In this document: piece by piece, positions 32,883 through 43,067 of the stretch
Position numbering within the stretch: the first letter of the stretch is position 1
Layout of the letters: each line of letters opens with the position of its first letter
Assembly (NCBI GenBank): GCA_903820085.1
Contig: CAIJGA010000021.1
Location: forward strand, 62,001 to 126,000
DNA: 64,000 nucleotides
Direction of reading: 5' to 3'
Origin: an uncultured Chlorobiaceae bacterium
GTDB lineage: Bacteria; Bacteroidota; Chlorobiia; Chlorobiales; Chlorobiaceae
Made by a program: the position numbers and the translations under genes
The notes under the pieces: generated by a model
Told to the model about the DNA's origin: nothing
Seen by the model: only the letters and a program-made list of their open reading frames with translations
The model's database searches: none

Positions 32883-35800
32883 ATGTCCGGATTTTTTATC
32901 GAGCGACCAGTCTTTGCCTGGGTGATCTCCATCTGCATCATGCTCGGCGGAATCATCGCCATCAATACCCTGCCGGTTGAGCAATATCCGCGCATCGCGG
33001 CACCGACCATCAACATCAGCGCCACCTATCCCGGCGCCTCTGCCGAAGCGGTTGAAAACAGCGTGACGCAGGTCATCGAACAGGCTCTCACCGGTATCGA
33101 CCATCTTCGCTACTTCAGCGCCGGGAGCGATTCGAACGGCAACGTAAGTATCACGGTGACCTTCGAGCCTGAGGCCAACCCAGATATTGCCCAGGTGCAG
33201 GTGCAGAACAAGTTGCAGTCGATCATGTCGAACCTGCCCCAACAGGTCCAGCAGCAGGGCATCAGGGTCACCAAGGGAGATACCGGATTCCTGATGGTTG
33301 TGGGCGTCTATTCGGACGACACCCGGGTCGATGAATATGCAATGAACGATTTCATCAACTCGAAGCTCCTCGATCCGCTGAGCCGTGTACCCGGCGTCGG
33401 GAACATCCAGGTTTTCGGCCAGCCCTATTCGATGCGTATCTGGCTTGATCCCCACCGCATGGCGAGCTTCAACCTCACCACCACCGAGGTCCAGACAGCT
33501 ATCACGGCACAGAATGCCGACGTCTCCGCCGGCCAGTTGGGAGGAACGCCTTCGGTTCCGGGCCAGCAACTGAACGCCACCATTACAGCACAGTCACGCC
33601 TGAAAAGTGTCGGGGATTTTGAAAAGATCATGCTGAAGGTCAATACCGACGGCTCGCAAGTCCGCCTCAGGGATGTCGCCCGCGTCGAACTCGGTGTGCA
33701 GAACTACGACATGACCACGCGCTTCAACGGCAAACCGGCTGCCGGCATGGCCATCACTCTGGCAACCGGGGCAAACGCCCTGAACACCGCCACTCTGGTC
33801 AAAGCAAAAATGACTGCCCTTAAGCCGCTGCTCCAGCCGGGTGTGCAGATCGTCTACCCGTTCGACACGACACCATTCGTCAAGACGTCGATCGAAGGAG
33901 TTGTCCATACCCTGATCGAGGCCGTCATCCTCGTCTTCCTGGTCATGTTCCTGTTTCTCCAGAACTTCCGGGCTACGCTGGTCCCCACCATCGCGGTGCC
34001 TGTCGTGCTGCTGGGTACCTTTGGGGTGATGTCGGCCTTCGGCTTCTCCATCAACACCCTCAGCATGTTCGCTATGGTACTCGCCATCGGATTGCTTGTC
34101 GATGACGCCATTGTTGTGGTCGAGAACGTCGAACGCATCATGGAAGAGGAGCGACTCTCCCCGCTGGAGGCGACCAGGAAATCGATGAAGCAAATCTCCA
34201 GCGCGCTGATAGGCATCGCTCTTGTGCTCTCGGCTGTATTCGTGCCGATGGCCTTCTTCAAAGGATCCACCGGCACGATCTACCGTCAGTTCTCGATCAC
34301 CATCGTTTCGGCGATGCTGCTCTCGGTCCTGGTTGCGCTGATCCTGACACCGGCGCTCTGCGCCAGCCTCCTCAAGCCGGTCAGAGAGGATGGACATCTC
34401 TACGGCGCCGGTCCCTTCGGACGCTTTTTCGCCTGGTTCAACGGCATGTTCAACCGCAACCGGGAACGCTATGTCAACGGAGCCCGTGTCATGACGGGAA
34501 GTGTCAACCGCTCGCTGCTCGCCTTCATGCTGGTCGTCGTGCTGGTTGGCATTGTCCTGACGCGCATCCCGACCTCGTTCCTGCCGGACGAAGATCAGGG
34601 GTTCCTCTTCGTCCAGCTTTCCACCCCATCCGGAGCAACCAAGGAGCGGACACTCGAAAGCGTTAAGACGATGGAGAGTTACCTCCTCAATCAGGAAAAA
34701 GAGAACATCGAAAGCGTCTTCAGCGTGACCGGTTTCAGTTTTGCGGGCCAGGGCCAGAACTCGGCCATGGGTTTCGTCCAGCTCAAGGACTGGTCCAAAC
34801 GCACGAAAAAGGGAGAGGATGTTGCCTCAATCGCCGGAAGAACGATGGGCGCCATGTCGAGCGTTAAGGACGCCATGATCTTTGCGTTTTACCCGCCGGC
34901 CGTCATGGAGCTCGGCAACGCCTCCGGTTTCGACCTTCAGCTTGTAGACCGGACCGGCAAAGGTCATGAGGCTCTCATGGCTGCCCGAAACCAACTGCTG
35001 GGAATGGCTTCGAAAAACCCCTCCCTGAGCGGCGTGCGTCCCAATGGCCTTGAAGATGTGCCACAATTCAAGATCGATATCGACCACGAACATGCAAGCG
35101 CCTTTGGGGTGTCGATCGCTGACATCAACGCAACACTGCAGACCGCCTGGGGTTCGAGCTATGTGAACGATTTCGTGCATGAGGGCCGCATCAAGAAAGT
35201 GTTCATGCAGGGAGACGCACCATACCGCATGAACCCGTCGGACGTCAACATCTGGCACGTCCGAAACTCGAACGGCGACATGGTTCCCTTCTCATCGTTT
35301 TCCTCAGGCCGGTGGAGCTTCGGTTCCCCCAAGCTCGAACGGTTCAACGGCATATCGTCGGTCAATATCCAGGGAGCCCCGGCGCCCGGCGTCAGCTCGG
35401 GCGATGCCATGGTCATCATGGCGAAACTGGCAGGACAACTCCCTGAAGGTTTCGGTATTGAATGGACCGGCCTTTCCTACGAAGAAAGTGCTGCTGGCCA
35501 GCAAACGCTGCTGCTCTACACGTTCTCCCTGCTTTTCGTCTTTCTTTGCCTGGCCGCCCTTTACGAAAGCTGGAGTGTGCCGATTGCCGTCATGCTGGTA
35601 GTCCCGCTCGGTGTTCTGGGCACCGTTCTGGCAACATTCCTCTCAGGTCTTTCAAACGACGTCTACTTCAAGGTCGGCCTGTTGACAACCGTTGGCCTGA
35701 CAGCGAAAAACGCCATCCTTATCGTGGAGTTCGCCAAAACCCTCTACGAAAGCGGTATGACCCTGCAGGAGGCAGTCCTCTCTGCAGCAGGTCAGCGACT

Positions 35801-36050
35801 TCGACCGATCATCATGACCTCCATGGCATTCATCCTCGGCGTCACGCCGCTCGCCTTCTCCTCCGGAGCTGGATCGGCAAGCCAGCACGCCATCGGCATC
35901 GGCGTGATCGGAGGAATGTTGTCAGGTACCATACTGACAATCTTTTTTGTGCCGCTCTTCTTCATCCTCGTGCAATCCCGGTTTGCGAGAAAGAGGGTAA
36001 CCGGCACAGCAGTAAACCAAAACGACAAGGGATCGAACCATGAGCACTAA
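32883..36050 (+). CDS. RND multidrug efflux pump (AcrB/MexB type, HAE-1)
   Basis: A 1055-residue proton-driven inner-membrane transporter. It begins [17 protein letters not shown], as HAE-1 pumps do, has 12 predicted helices with two large periplasmic loops, and carries the proton-relay aspartate pair in [16 protein letters not shown] (about residue 408). The central helix 10 lysine region ([15 protein letters not shown]) is also present. The length matches AcrB. Base composition looks more GC-rich than the neighbouring genes, which together with the decayed flanks hints at acquisition by transfer. It starts 27 bp after the adaptor gene. Confidence 0.95.
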   Translation: MSGFFIERPVFAWVISICIMLGGIIAINTLPVEQYPRIAAPTINISATYPGASAEAVENSVTQVIEQALTGIDHLRYFSAGSDSNGNVSITVTFEPEANPDIAQVQVQNKLQSIMSNLPQQVQQQGIRVTKGDTGFLMVVGVYSDDTRVDEYAMNDFINSKLLDPLSRVPGVGNIQVFGQPYSMRIWLDPHRMASFNLTTTEVQTAITAQNADVSAGQLGGTPSVPGQQLNATITAQSRLKSVGDFEKIMLKVNTDGSQVRLRDVARVELGVQNYDMTTRFNGKPAAGMAITLATGANALNTATLVKAKMTALKPLLQPGVQIVYPFDTTPFVKTSIEGVVHTLIEAVILVFLVMFLFLQNFRATLVPTIAVPVVLLGTFGVMSAFGFSINTLSMFAMVLAIGLLVDDAIVVVENVERIMEEERLSPLEATRKSMKQISSALIGIALVLSAVFVPMAFFKGSTGTIYRQFSITIVSAMLLSVLVALILTPALCASLLKPVREDGHLYGAGPFGRFFAWFNGMFNRNRERYVNGARVMTGSVNRSLLAFMLVVVLVGIVLTRIPTSFLPDEDQGFLFVQLSTPSGATKERTLESVKTMESYLLNQEKENIESVFSVTGFSFAGQGQNSAMGFVQLKDWSKRTKKGEDVASIAGRTMGAMSSVKDAMIFAFYPPAVMELGNASGFDLQLVDRTGKGHEALMAARNQLLGMASKNPSLSGVRPNGLEDVPQFKIDIDHEHASAFGVSIADINATLQTAWGSSYVNDFVHEGRIKKVFMQGDAPYRMNPSDVNIWHVRNSNGDMVPFSSFSSGRWSFGSPKLERFNGISSVNIQGAPAPGVSSGDAMVIMAKLAGQLPEGFGIEWTGLSYEESAAGQQTLLLYTFSLLFVFLCLAALYESWSVPIAVMLVVPLGVLGTVLATFLSGLSNDVYFKVGLLTTVGLTAKNAILIVEFAKTLYESGMTLQEAVLSAAGQRLRPIIMTSMAFILGVTPLAFSSGAGSASQHAIGIGVIGGMLSGTILTIFFVPLFFILVQSRFARKRVTGTAVNQNDKGSNHEH

Positions 36051-37452
36051 GCTGCTGCTTCCTTTATGCCTTACAGCAACCACCCTGACGGCCTGTTCGC
36101 TTGCACCAGCCTATGTACGCCCATCGGCACCCGTCACAAAACAATGGCCGGTAGCTTCCGCTGCACAGGAATCCGGGGAACAGCCGCGTACCACCGATAT
36201 CGGATGGCGGAGCATGTTCAGGTCGCCAAAACTGCAAAGCCTTATCGAAGCATCCCTTGCCAACAACCGCGACCTGAGGATAGCCACCCTCAACATCGAG
36301 GCGGCCCGCAACACCTATCGCATCCAGCGTTCGAATCTCCTTCCATCGATAAACGCCTCGGGCAGCTTCACCCGCCAGGATTTGTCAACAAGCAGGAACG
36401 ACTCCGGAAAAACGGAAATCACCTCAGCATATACCGCAGGCATCGGCACGACGGCATATGAACTGGATCTTTTCTGCCGTGTGCGCAGCCTCAGTAATCG
36501 CGCCATAAACCAGTATCTCGCTACCGAAGAGGGCCGCAAAGCCGTCCAGACAAGCCTGGTCGCTGAAGTTGCCAACGCCTATCTAACCTACCTTGCCGAT
36601 GTCGAACTGCTGCTACTGACTGAAAGCACGCTCCGGACAAGGCAGGATGCCTATGATCTCATCAAACGCAGCTTCGATCTCGGGGCAAAGTCCCGACTCG
36701 ATGTAGCGCAGTCCGCAACACTAGTCGAATCGGCCCGGGCCAACCTTGCGCAATATCAACGGCAGGCGGAACAGGACAAGAACGCCCTGACCCTGCTGGT
36801 CGGAAAGGAGATCGATCCGATGCTCCTCGAACCCCAACCTCTGGCCGAAGTCCAGGTGCTGGAGACGCTCCCCGTGGGCATCCCCTCCGTCGTCCTGCTC
36901 GATCGTCCCGACATACGCCAGGCAGAATATGCACTGAAGGCAGAAAATGCCAACATCGGAGCAGCACGGGCTTCATTCTTCCCCAGCATAAGCCTTACCG
37001 GTTCCGCAGGGTTCGCCAGCTCCAGCTTGTCAGATCTGTTCGTGACCGGGTCGAGCGGTGTATTGAGCTTCGCTCCACAGGTAACGCTCCCGATCTTTCA
37101 GGGAGGCCGGTTGCGCTCCAACCTCAAACTGGCTGAAAACAACCGGGATATTGCCGTCGCCCGATACGAAAAAGCTATCCAGACTGCGTTCCGGGAGGTC
37201 GCTGATGCACTGGTCGCCCGTGCGACCTTCACCGAACAATTGCAAGCCCAGCGAGCTCTGGTCAAAGAGAGCGGTCAAGTCGGGACCATCACGAAAGCGC
37301 GTTACGACCATGGCATCGACAGCCATTTCGCCCTGCTTGATGCCCAACGATCCCTCTTTGAGGCTCAGAAGAACGAAATTCTGATCCATCAACAGACTCT
37401 TGCCAACAGTATCGACCTGTACAAAGCCCTCGGAGGCGGGTGGCAAGATTGA
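36040..37452 (+). CDS. Outer-membrane efflux lipoprotein (OprM/NodT type)
   Basis: A 470-residue TolC-like channel and third part of the efflux pump. The signal peptide ends in a lipobox ([13 protein letters not shown]19), so the N-terminus is lipidated as in OprM. Two OEP repeats follow, each with long helices ([20 protein letters not shown] and [20 protein letters not shown]) and the usual [11 protein letters not shown] and [11 protein letters not shown]-like turns. It overlaps the pump gene by 11 bp, so all three components are coupled. Confidence 0.93.
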   Translation: MSTKLLLPLCLTATTLTACSLAPAYVRPSAPVTKQWPVASAAQESGEQPRTTDIGWRSMFRSPKLQSLIEASLANNRDLRIATLNIEAARNTYRIQRSNLLPSINASGSFTRQDLSTSRNDSGKTEITSAYTAGIGTTAYELDLFCRVRSLSNRAINQYLATEEGRKAVQTSLVAEVANAYLTYLADVELLLLTESTLRTRQDAYDLIKRSFDLGAKSRLDVAQSATLVESARANLAQYQRQAEQDKNALTLLVGKEIDPMLLEPQPLAEVQVLETLPVGIPSVVLLDRPDIRQAEYALKAENANIGAARASFFPSISLTGSAGFASSSLSDLFVTGSSGVLSFAPQVTLPIFQGGRLRSNLKLAENNRDIAVARYEKAIQTAFREVADALVARATFTEQLQAQRALVKESGQVGTITKARYDHGIDSHFALLDAQRSLFEAQKNEILIHQQTLANSIDLYKALGGGWQD

Positions 37453-37469
37453 GGTGAACCGCGCGCTTC

Positions 37470-38183
37470 ACTTGCCCCCGCCAGTGGACTGTTCGAAAGA
37501 GGAGTTGCAGCGTATGGTGCAAGAGCTCTCGATTCACCAGATTGAGCTCGAGATGCAGAATGAAGAGCTTCAGGAATGAAGAAATAAAATCGAGAGTGAA
37601 CATCATCACTGCATCAATCTCTACGATTTTGCGCCGGTCGGCTATCTGACTTTGGCTCAAGACGGCACGATACGGGAGGCTAATCTTACCTTAGCCAGAA
37701 TGCTCTCTGTTGATATATCTCATCTCAAAAGGGGGACGGGATTTGGCCGTTTTATTGCCCGGCGAGACCTCCCGGCTTTTAACAGCATGGTAGACAGGGT
37801 GTTCCAGAGTAGAACGAAGGAACACTGTGAGATTATGATTGAAAACAATGGCATCACGGAAATGCCCATTAAACTCCAGAAAACGTTTCGGATAGACGCC
37901 ATCATCAGCCTCAATCAGCCGCCTCGACGGTGATGAATTTGTCATCCTGTTGCCGCAGATTGGTTCAATATCGAATGCTGTTGCCATAGCAGAAAAAATT
38001 CGAAACAACATAAAAGAACCTTACAGAATCGAAGGTCATACCATCAATATTTCATGCAGTATCGGTATCGCAGTTTACCCTGATCACGGCAAAGACGAAC
38101 TAACGCTGATGAAACATGCAGACGACGCGATGTACCTGTCGAAGCATCATGGGCGGAACTGTGTTACGGTGTATCATGAGTAG
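37470..38183 (+). pseudogene. Broken PAS-GGDEF diguanylate cyclase gene
   Basis: Two recognisable halves in different frames. The first (frame of 37499) reads EELQRMVQELSIHQIELEMQ, a linker common before PAS domains, then an in-frame TGA at 37577-37579, then a PAS core (FAPVGYLTLAQDGTIREANL). The second (frame of 37926) starts with SRLDGDEFVILLP and ends with a normal GGDEF C-terminus (SIGIAVYPDHGKDE, MKHADDAMYLSK). The PAS end and the first half of the GGDEF domain are missing, with the join near 37870-37920. An early stop, an internal deletion and a frame change make this a pseudogene. Confidence 0.85.
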
Positions 38184-38189
38184 CTGGCT

Positions 38190-38242
38190 GCGGGCAGTGA
38201 ATTTCGGAGCCTGCCCGCTACGGAGTGCTACAGCGTCGCTGT
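38190..38242. repeat. Two adjacent GC-rich palindromes
   Basis: GCGGGCAG (38190-38197) pairs with CTGCCCGC (38211-38218). Next to it ACAGCG-T-CGCTGT (38230-38242) is a second, compact palindrome. They sit between the stop of the broken GGDEF gene and the convergent aldolase/phosphatase gene. They could be REP-like elements or a two-way terminator without T-runs. Confidence 0.5.
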
Positions 38243-38258
38243 GGCAGGGAGATAGCTG

Positions 38259-39359
38259 TTATGTGCGTATTTGAAACCGTTCTTCCAGCGATTTGAGCAT
38301 TTCTATAATACCGGTGTATTCCAGTTCAGACATGGGAAGCATTGCCGCTCCAAAGAAACCCTGCCTCCTCATATCAATGGCTTTATTTGAAACATTGGCG
38401 CGAACCGTATCCCAAAATGGATGAGCAAAGGTATCCACTGATTCGGTTAATTTGCCATTATGCATCGAAAATGCGGCACAGCTGACTACTGGAGGTCCAT
38501 CGAAATAACTGATTCCCGATTGTAAACGGACTGGCATTAATGGCATTTGATGGGAACCCCGCATACAGCCGGCAACATACTGACCGATAGCAAATGGAGC
38601 AAGGACTTCCCCTGTGGCCGGGAAATTTTTCTGTACTCGTATAAGCATGACTGGATCGTCTTTGCCGGTATATTTTCCGGCGATGTTATGCAGTCTTGAT
38701 GTGGAAACTACGGCAGCCTGATCTCCTGTTGAACGAGACCAAATTGATTCTACTACATAACGCTCTGTATCACGCAATAATGCCGCTATGGCATAAAGGT
38801 CTTCAGGAGCATTTAACTCAATAATCCTGTCGCCCTCAGTATGGTTCACATCCATGATGACAAAGCGAAATCCATTTGACATGCCTGGCGAAAGCATCAG
38901 ACCCGGAGTATTCATCGGATCGACGAAGGCCATATATAAAGGCAGGTTATAACAGCCGGGATCGGTTTTGTCGGCCGCAAAAAATAAAAAGGGTTCATCT
39001 GGCCGCTCATCAAATTCAAATTCCGCTACAGCCGGCCCCATGCCGCGAACATTACCGGAAAAAGCATCTTTGAGCAAATCCTGACCGGCACCATAAAGCC
39101 CTTGTTGGCGGGCTATTGCCGTGCCTTTTATGAACGCGTCCCAGCATAATTTATGGATCGCTTCGTCCCCTACTCCATGTGTATGCGTCATTAAAATTGC
39201 TATATCATCACCAGTATAGCTGATATAACTGTCAAGAAGAAGTTGCTGACCCTGATCCTGTACATATGAGGCAACCGTTTCAAGCAACAGCCTGGAAGGC
39301 TGAATATGCCCGCCTATAGAGCCGATATCGGCTTTTATGACACTTACCGTTACTTTCAT
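38259..39359 (-). CDS. fbp: Fructose-1,6-bisphosphate aldolase/phosphatase (archaeal type)
   Basis: A 366-residue bifunctional gluconeogenic enzyme (FBPA/P, type V FBPase) that joins triose phosphates and removes the 1-phosphate. ATG 39359 is fixed by AAGGAGG seven bases upstream; the longer frame is ignored. The start VTVSVIKADIGSIGGH, the metal-rich SYTGDDIAILMTHTHG, ADKTDPGCYNLPLY and the C-terminal PFWDTVR segment are typical. One-directional gluconeogenesis suits an autotroph that builds sugar from pyruvate. The family is mainly archaeal and deep-branching bacterial. Confidence 0.92.
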   Translation of the reverse strand: MKVTVSVIKADIGSIGGHIQPSRLLLETVASYVQDQGQQLLLDSYISYTGDDIAILMTHTHGVGDEAIHKLCWDAFIKGTAIARQQGLYGAGQDLLKDAFSGNVRGMGPAVAEFEFDERPDEPFLFFAADKTDPGCYNLPLYMAFVDPMNTPGLMLSPGMSNGFRFVIMDVNHTEGDRIIELNAPEDLYAIAALLRDTERYVVESIWSRSTGDQAAVVSTSRLHNIAGKYTGKDDPVMLIRVQKNFPATGEVLAPFAIGQYVAGCMRGSHQMPLMPVRLQSGISYFDGPPVVSCAAFSMHNGKLTESVDTFAHPFWDTVRANVSNKAIDMRRQGFFGAAMLPMSELEYTGIIEMLKSLEERFQIRT

Positions 39360-39548
39360 TCCTTTATCCTCCTTCAGTTTAACGAGAGCATTCACCTTAA
39401 AGAAATTGAGACCGAATGAATTTTAGCAATGCAACATTATTGCTTGCTATGGCAATATATCAAGTATTTGTCATGTATTTATAAATGCTTTTATCCGTAC
39501 CCCGCCCTCTGGCTCCGCCGTAAACGATAAATCCGTTGCCTCGTTTTT

Positions 39549-41138
39549 TTACCCTTCGGTTTTGAACTCTGAGGTGGTATGGAATTCCAGATCCGGGTAG
39601 TCTTCTCTGGCGGTTTTCATCATCCATTCGCTCTCTGCAAAAAAGACCGGATGATCTTCCTTGTCGAGTGCAATGGCATTCCATTTGCGTCGAAGAAACT
39701 CTTCAAGCATCTCCTTGTTGTTGCCGGTTATCCAGAATGCCTTGTGGAAGCGAAGGGGAGTAAAGTCGCACTGGGCTCCGTACTCATGTTCCAGACGGAA
39801 TTTGATGACGTCGAACTGCAGCTCTCCTACCGTACCGATAATTTTGCGGACACCGTGCTGGATGAAAAGCTGGGCAACCCCTTCTTCGGTAAGTTGGCGC
39901 ACGCCCTTGTCGAGCTGCTTTGCCTTCATCGGGTCGCGGTTTTCCAGCGCCTTGAAGATTTCAGGTGAAAAGCTTGGAATTCCGCGGAAATGCAGATCCT
40001 CACCTTCTGTAAGGCTGTCGCCGATTTTCAAGGATCCGTTGTCATAGAGTCCGATGACATCACCCGGCCATGACTCATCAACAACACTTTTTTCATTGGC
40101 CATGAACTGGGTAGGGCTTGAAAACCGTATTTTTTTCTTCAGTCTGGTATGGTAGTAGAACTTGTTGCGCTCGAAACTGCCTGAGCAGATCCTGAAAAAG
40201 GCGGTGCGGTCACGGTGGTTCGGATCAAGGTTCGCGTGGATTTTAAAGACAAATCCGCTCATCGGTTCTTCCGAAGCTTTAACGATCCGTTCAGCCGCTT
40301 CGCGTTCATCAGGGCTCGGTGCAATGGCAAGAAATGTTTCGAGCAGCTCCCTGACTCCGAAATTGTTGATGGCACTTCCAAAAAATACCGGGGCAAGCAG
40401 TCCGTCACGGTAGATATCCTCATGGAAAGGTTCATAGACCCCTTCAATCAAGGCAACATCTTCCCGGAGTTTTTTGCAAAAACTGTCCGGGATCCATTTT
40501 TCCAGTTCAGGATCGTTCAGGTCATTGACCCGGATATTGCTTTTGCTGATGCGAGTGGTATTGGCCTCAAAAAGGTTGAGCTCCTTTTTGTAAAGATTGT
40601 AGACACCCTTAAATGTCTGTCCCTGGCTGATCGGCCAGGTCAGGGGTCTGACACTGATCTGCAGCTTGTGCTCAAGTTCGTCCAGCAGTTCAAAAGGGTT
40701 TCTTCCTTCACGATCCATCTTGTTGATAAAGATGATGACCGGAGTCTGGCGCATCCGGCACACCTCCATCAGCTTTTCGGTCTGTTCCTCAACCCCTTTA
40801 ACGCAATCGACTACCAGAATCACACTGTCAACAGCAGTCAGCGTCCGGTAGGTGTCTTCGGCAAAGTCTTTGTGGCCGGGCGTATCGAGAATATTGACCC
40901 GCTTTCCGGCATACTCAAACCCCATGACCGAGGTAGCTACGGAAATTCCGCGCTGCTTTTCGATTTCCATGAAGTCACTGGTTGCGGTTTTGCGGATCTT
41001 GTTGCTTTTTACAGCGCCGGCGGTCTGAATGGCGCCACCAAAGAGGAGAAATTTTTCTGTGAGGGTGGTTTTTCCGGCATCAGGATGGCTGATGATGGCA
41101 AATGTTTTCCGTCTTGCGGTTTCCTTTATTAAATCCAT
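39549..41138 (-). CDS. prfC: Peptide chain release factor 3
   Basis: A 529-residue translational GTPase that recycles RF1/RF2 from the ribosome after termination. G1 loop [14 protein letters not shown]2/switch [11 protein letters not shown]3 DTPGHKDF and G4 [11 protein letters not shown] are all present; an EF-G-like domain II and the RF3-specific C-terminal domain follow. Its length matches E. coli PrfC. The window shows RF3 as a single gene; upstream is a 305-bp gap and downstream the aldolase/phosphatase on the same strand, 190 bp away. Confidence 0.95.
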   Translation of the reverse strand: MDLIKETARRKTFAIISHPDAGKTTLTEKFLLFGGAIQTAGAVKSNKIRKTATSDFMEIEKQRGISVATSVMGFEYAGKRVNILDTPGHKDFAEDTYRTLTAVDSVILVVDCVKGVEEQTEKLMEVCRMRQTPVIIFINKMDREGRNPFELLDELEHKLQISVRPLTWPISQGQTFKGVYNLYKKELNLFEANTTRISKSNIRVNDLNDPELEKWIPDSFCKKLREDVALIEGVYEPFHEDIYRDGLLAPVFFGSAINNFGVRELLETFLAIAPSPDEREAAERIVKASEEPMSGFVFKIHANLDPNHRDRTAFFRICSGSFERNKFYYHTRLKKKIRFSSPTQFMANEKSVVDESWPGDVIGLYDNGSLKIGDSLTEGEDLHFRGIPSFSPEIFKALENRDPMKAKQLDKGVRQLTEEGVAQLFIQHGVRKIIGTVGELQFDVIKFRLEHEYGAQCDFTPLRFHKAFWITGNNKEMLEEFLRRKWNAIALDKEDHPVFFAESEWMMKTAREDYPDLEFHTTSEFKTEG

Positions 41139-41443
41139 TATGATCGGCTCTCTCTTTTCTTGGTGTGCTCTGGTCGCGGGAAATGGTGATAAATAGTGTT
41201 ACCTGTTGTGTTCTCTACAGATGAAATCTGTTTGCAGCCTGTACCTTGTAATGGCTGGGGCGATCGAGGCCCTTTTGCCGGCAAAGATACAAAGAACCAT
41301 GTCAATAAACAGAATCTTTGGATTCCGGAACAATTCCGTCGCGAGATTACCGTCCAATACCGTATTTTTCAACCTGATCTGACGGTAGCGTTTTAGATCA
41401 AGGATATTTGGAAACGTCCATTAACTCAAACAAGAGAGGCTTT
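41139..41443. other. Divergent gap between prfC and the ABC operon
   Basis: About 300 bp separating divergent units. It should hold promoters for prfC and for the amino-acid transporter. I see no binding site, RNA gene or coding frame I can support. Confidence 0.3.
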
Positions 41444-42226
41444 ATGAGAAGCAAGAGAGTCAGTATGGTACTTATGGTGTTTTTTTGCTCATGCCTGATG
41501 CTCTCGGGTTGCAGCAAAAGAGAGAAAATCACCGGGCTTCAACAACTGAATGGCAAAGAGTTTGCCATTCCGACCGGCACCGTTGCTGACCAGCTTGTGC
41601 TTTCAAAATTACCGAACGCCAAGTTCAAGTATTTTAACAGCGTCATGGATGCTGCACTTTCTGTTAAAGCCGGCAAGGCAGATGCTGCGGCTTATGATGA
41701 GCCAATCCTGAAAAATATTGCGGCTAAAAACAGTGGACTTGTTGTTCTTAAAGAGATGATTACGGTCGACAGCTATGGCTTTGCTGTCCGGCTTGAAGAT
41801 CGGATGTTGAAGCAAACCATTGATACTGTAGTGAACGACCTGAAGAAAGATGGAACAACCGGCATGATGATGAAGCGCTGGTTCCCTGCAACGGGAAATC
41901 CTGCTCCTATGCCGGAGATTGCATCTTCCGGCAAAAATGGCGTGTTGAGGCTGGGTACAGCAAGCGTAACCGAGCCGTTTTCATTTGTGGATGGATCGGG
42001 ACAAATTGTCGGCTATGATATCGAGCTGGCCCGTCGTATCGCAAAAAAACTTGACAAGAAACTGGAGATTGTGAATATGGATTTTGGAGGAATGATTCCT
42101 GCATTGATTTCCGGCAAGGTTGACATGATTGCTGCCTGTATTACCATAACCAATGAGCGGTCGAAGCAGGTTCTTTTTTCTACACCGTATTACATCGGCG
42201 GCATTGCTGCGCTCGTCAGAGAGTAA
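41444..42226 (+). CDS. Amino-acid ABC binding lipoprotein with circularly permuted SBP fold
   Basis: A 260-residue lipoprotein (lipobox LMLSGC, C23). ATG 41444 is preceded by GAGAGG. The order of SBP_bac_3 parts is reversed. Residues 33-148 carry what is usually the second half: LNGKEFAIPTGTVADQL, KAGKADAAAYDEP, SYGFAVR and LKKDGTTGMMMKRWFP. Residues 166-260 carry what is usually the first half: GVLRLGTASVTEPFSFVD, GQIVGYDIELARRIA, FGGMIPALISGKVDMI and STPYYIGGIAALV. All pieces are present once, so this is a circular permutation rather than a truncation. It captures an amino acid for the permease and ATPase encoded next. Confidence 0.85.
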   Translation: MRSKRVSMVLMVFFCSCLMLSGCSKREKITGLQQLNGKEFAIPTGTVADQLVLSKLPNAKFKYFNSVMDAALSVKAGKADAAAYDEPILKNIAAKNSGLVVLKEMITVDSYGFAVRLEDRMLKQTIDTVVNDLKKDGTTGMMMKRWFPATGNPAPMPEIASSGKNGVLRLGTASVTEPFSFVDGSGQIVGYDIELARRIAKKLDKKLEIVNMDFGGMIPALISGKVDMIAACITITNERSKQVLFSTPYYIGGIAALVRE

Positions 42227-42269
42227 CCGGTTTTGCCGATGCGTCTTTTCCGAAACTAAAGATCCACAA

Positions 42270-43067
42270 ATGTCAAGGTTGACCGTAAAATATCTCTTTC
42301 TGTTCATGGCAGCAGGGTGCCTGATCTATACCCTTAATTCGGCCGGTCTCGGTGGGGGGGGGGCGTCACTATTTGCATCTTTTGCCGGAAGCTTTCACAG
42401 CAATATCGTTCAGGAGAACCGTTATCTTCTGCTTCTGGACGGATTGAAAACCACCGTTATCATATCGGTCTCGGCAACTCTTCTTGGTACTCTTCTGGGT
42501 GCGCTGGTCTGTTTCATGCGAATGTCACAGAACAGGGCGCTGAGTGCTATGGCGAAGGTCTATATAGCAATATTGCGCGGGACTCCCGTGCTGGTGTTTT
42601 TGATGTTGATGTTCTATGTCGTTTTTGCTTCGGTAGATATTAATCCGGTCATCGTCTCGGTCATTGCGTTCGGCATGAATTTTGCGGCATATGTTGCGGA
42701 GATTTACCGGGCCGGCATTAACAGTATCGACAAGGGGCAGACCGAGGCCGGTATAGCGATGGGCTTTACGAGAATCAATACCTTCCTTTTTATTGTTTTG
42801 CCTCAAACCATCCAGCGCATCCTGCCGGTTTACAAGGGAGAATTTATTTCGCTTGTAAAAATGACCTCAGTGGTCGGTTATATCGCTGTGCAGGATTTGA
42901 CGAAGGCCAGCGATATCATCAGAAGTCGCACGTTTGATGCTTTTTTCCCTCTGGTCATGGTGGCAATCCTTTATTTTTTCATTTCCTGGGTTCTTATGCT
43001 TTTGCTTGAGTATATCGAAAGAGTGGTGGATCCGAGATCAAAAACAGCACAGATTAAAGGCGCATGA
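42270..43067 (+). CDS. Polar amino-acid ABC transporter permease
   Basis: A 265-residue inner-membrane permease of the HisM/GlnP family, from ATG 42270 (the frame is open to 42153 but that part overlaps the binding protein). Helices include [15 protein letters not shown] and an ABC permease core starting [24 protein letters not shown]. The EAA loop that docks the ATPase reads [15 protein letters not shown], with the GLKTT start typical of His/Glu/Gln permeases. It overlaps the ATPase start by four bases. Confidence 0.92.
   Translation: MSRLTVKYLFLFMAAGCLIYTLNSAGLGGGGASLFASFAGSFHSNIVQENRYLLLLDGLKTTVIISVSATLLGTLLGALVCFMRMSQNRALSAMAKVYIAILRGTPVLVFLMLMFYVVFASVDINPVIVSVIAFGMNFAAYVAEIYRAGINSIDKGQTEAGIAMGFTRINTFLFIVLPQTIQRILPVYKGEFISLVKMTSVVGYIAVQDLTKASDIIRSRTFDAFFPLVMVAILYFFISWVLMLLLEYIERVVDPRSKTAQIKGA

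Noticed and set aside
32367-33569. Minus-strand frame of 400 codons opposite the efflux genes
   Set aside because: It spans two strongly conserved genes on the other strand, and its composition (D/G/R-rich) is what a shadow of GC-rich codons gives.
33594-34397. Minus-strand frame of 267 codons rich in H, D, E and R
   Set aside because: Antisense to the membrane helices of the RND pump; the charged composition is the expected mirror of hydrophobic codons.
40215-41132. Plus-strand frame of 305 codons opposite prfC
   Set aside because: RF3 is complete on the minus strand with all G motifs; this frame has no start signal or known motif.
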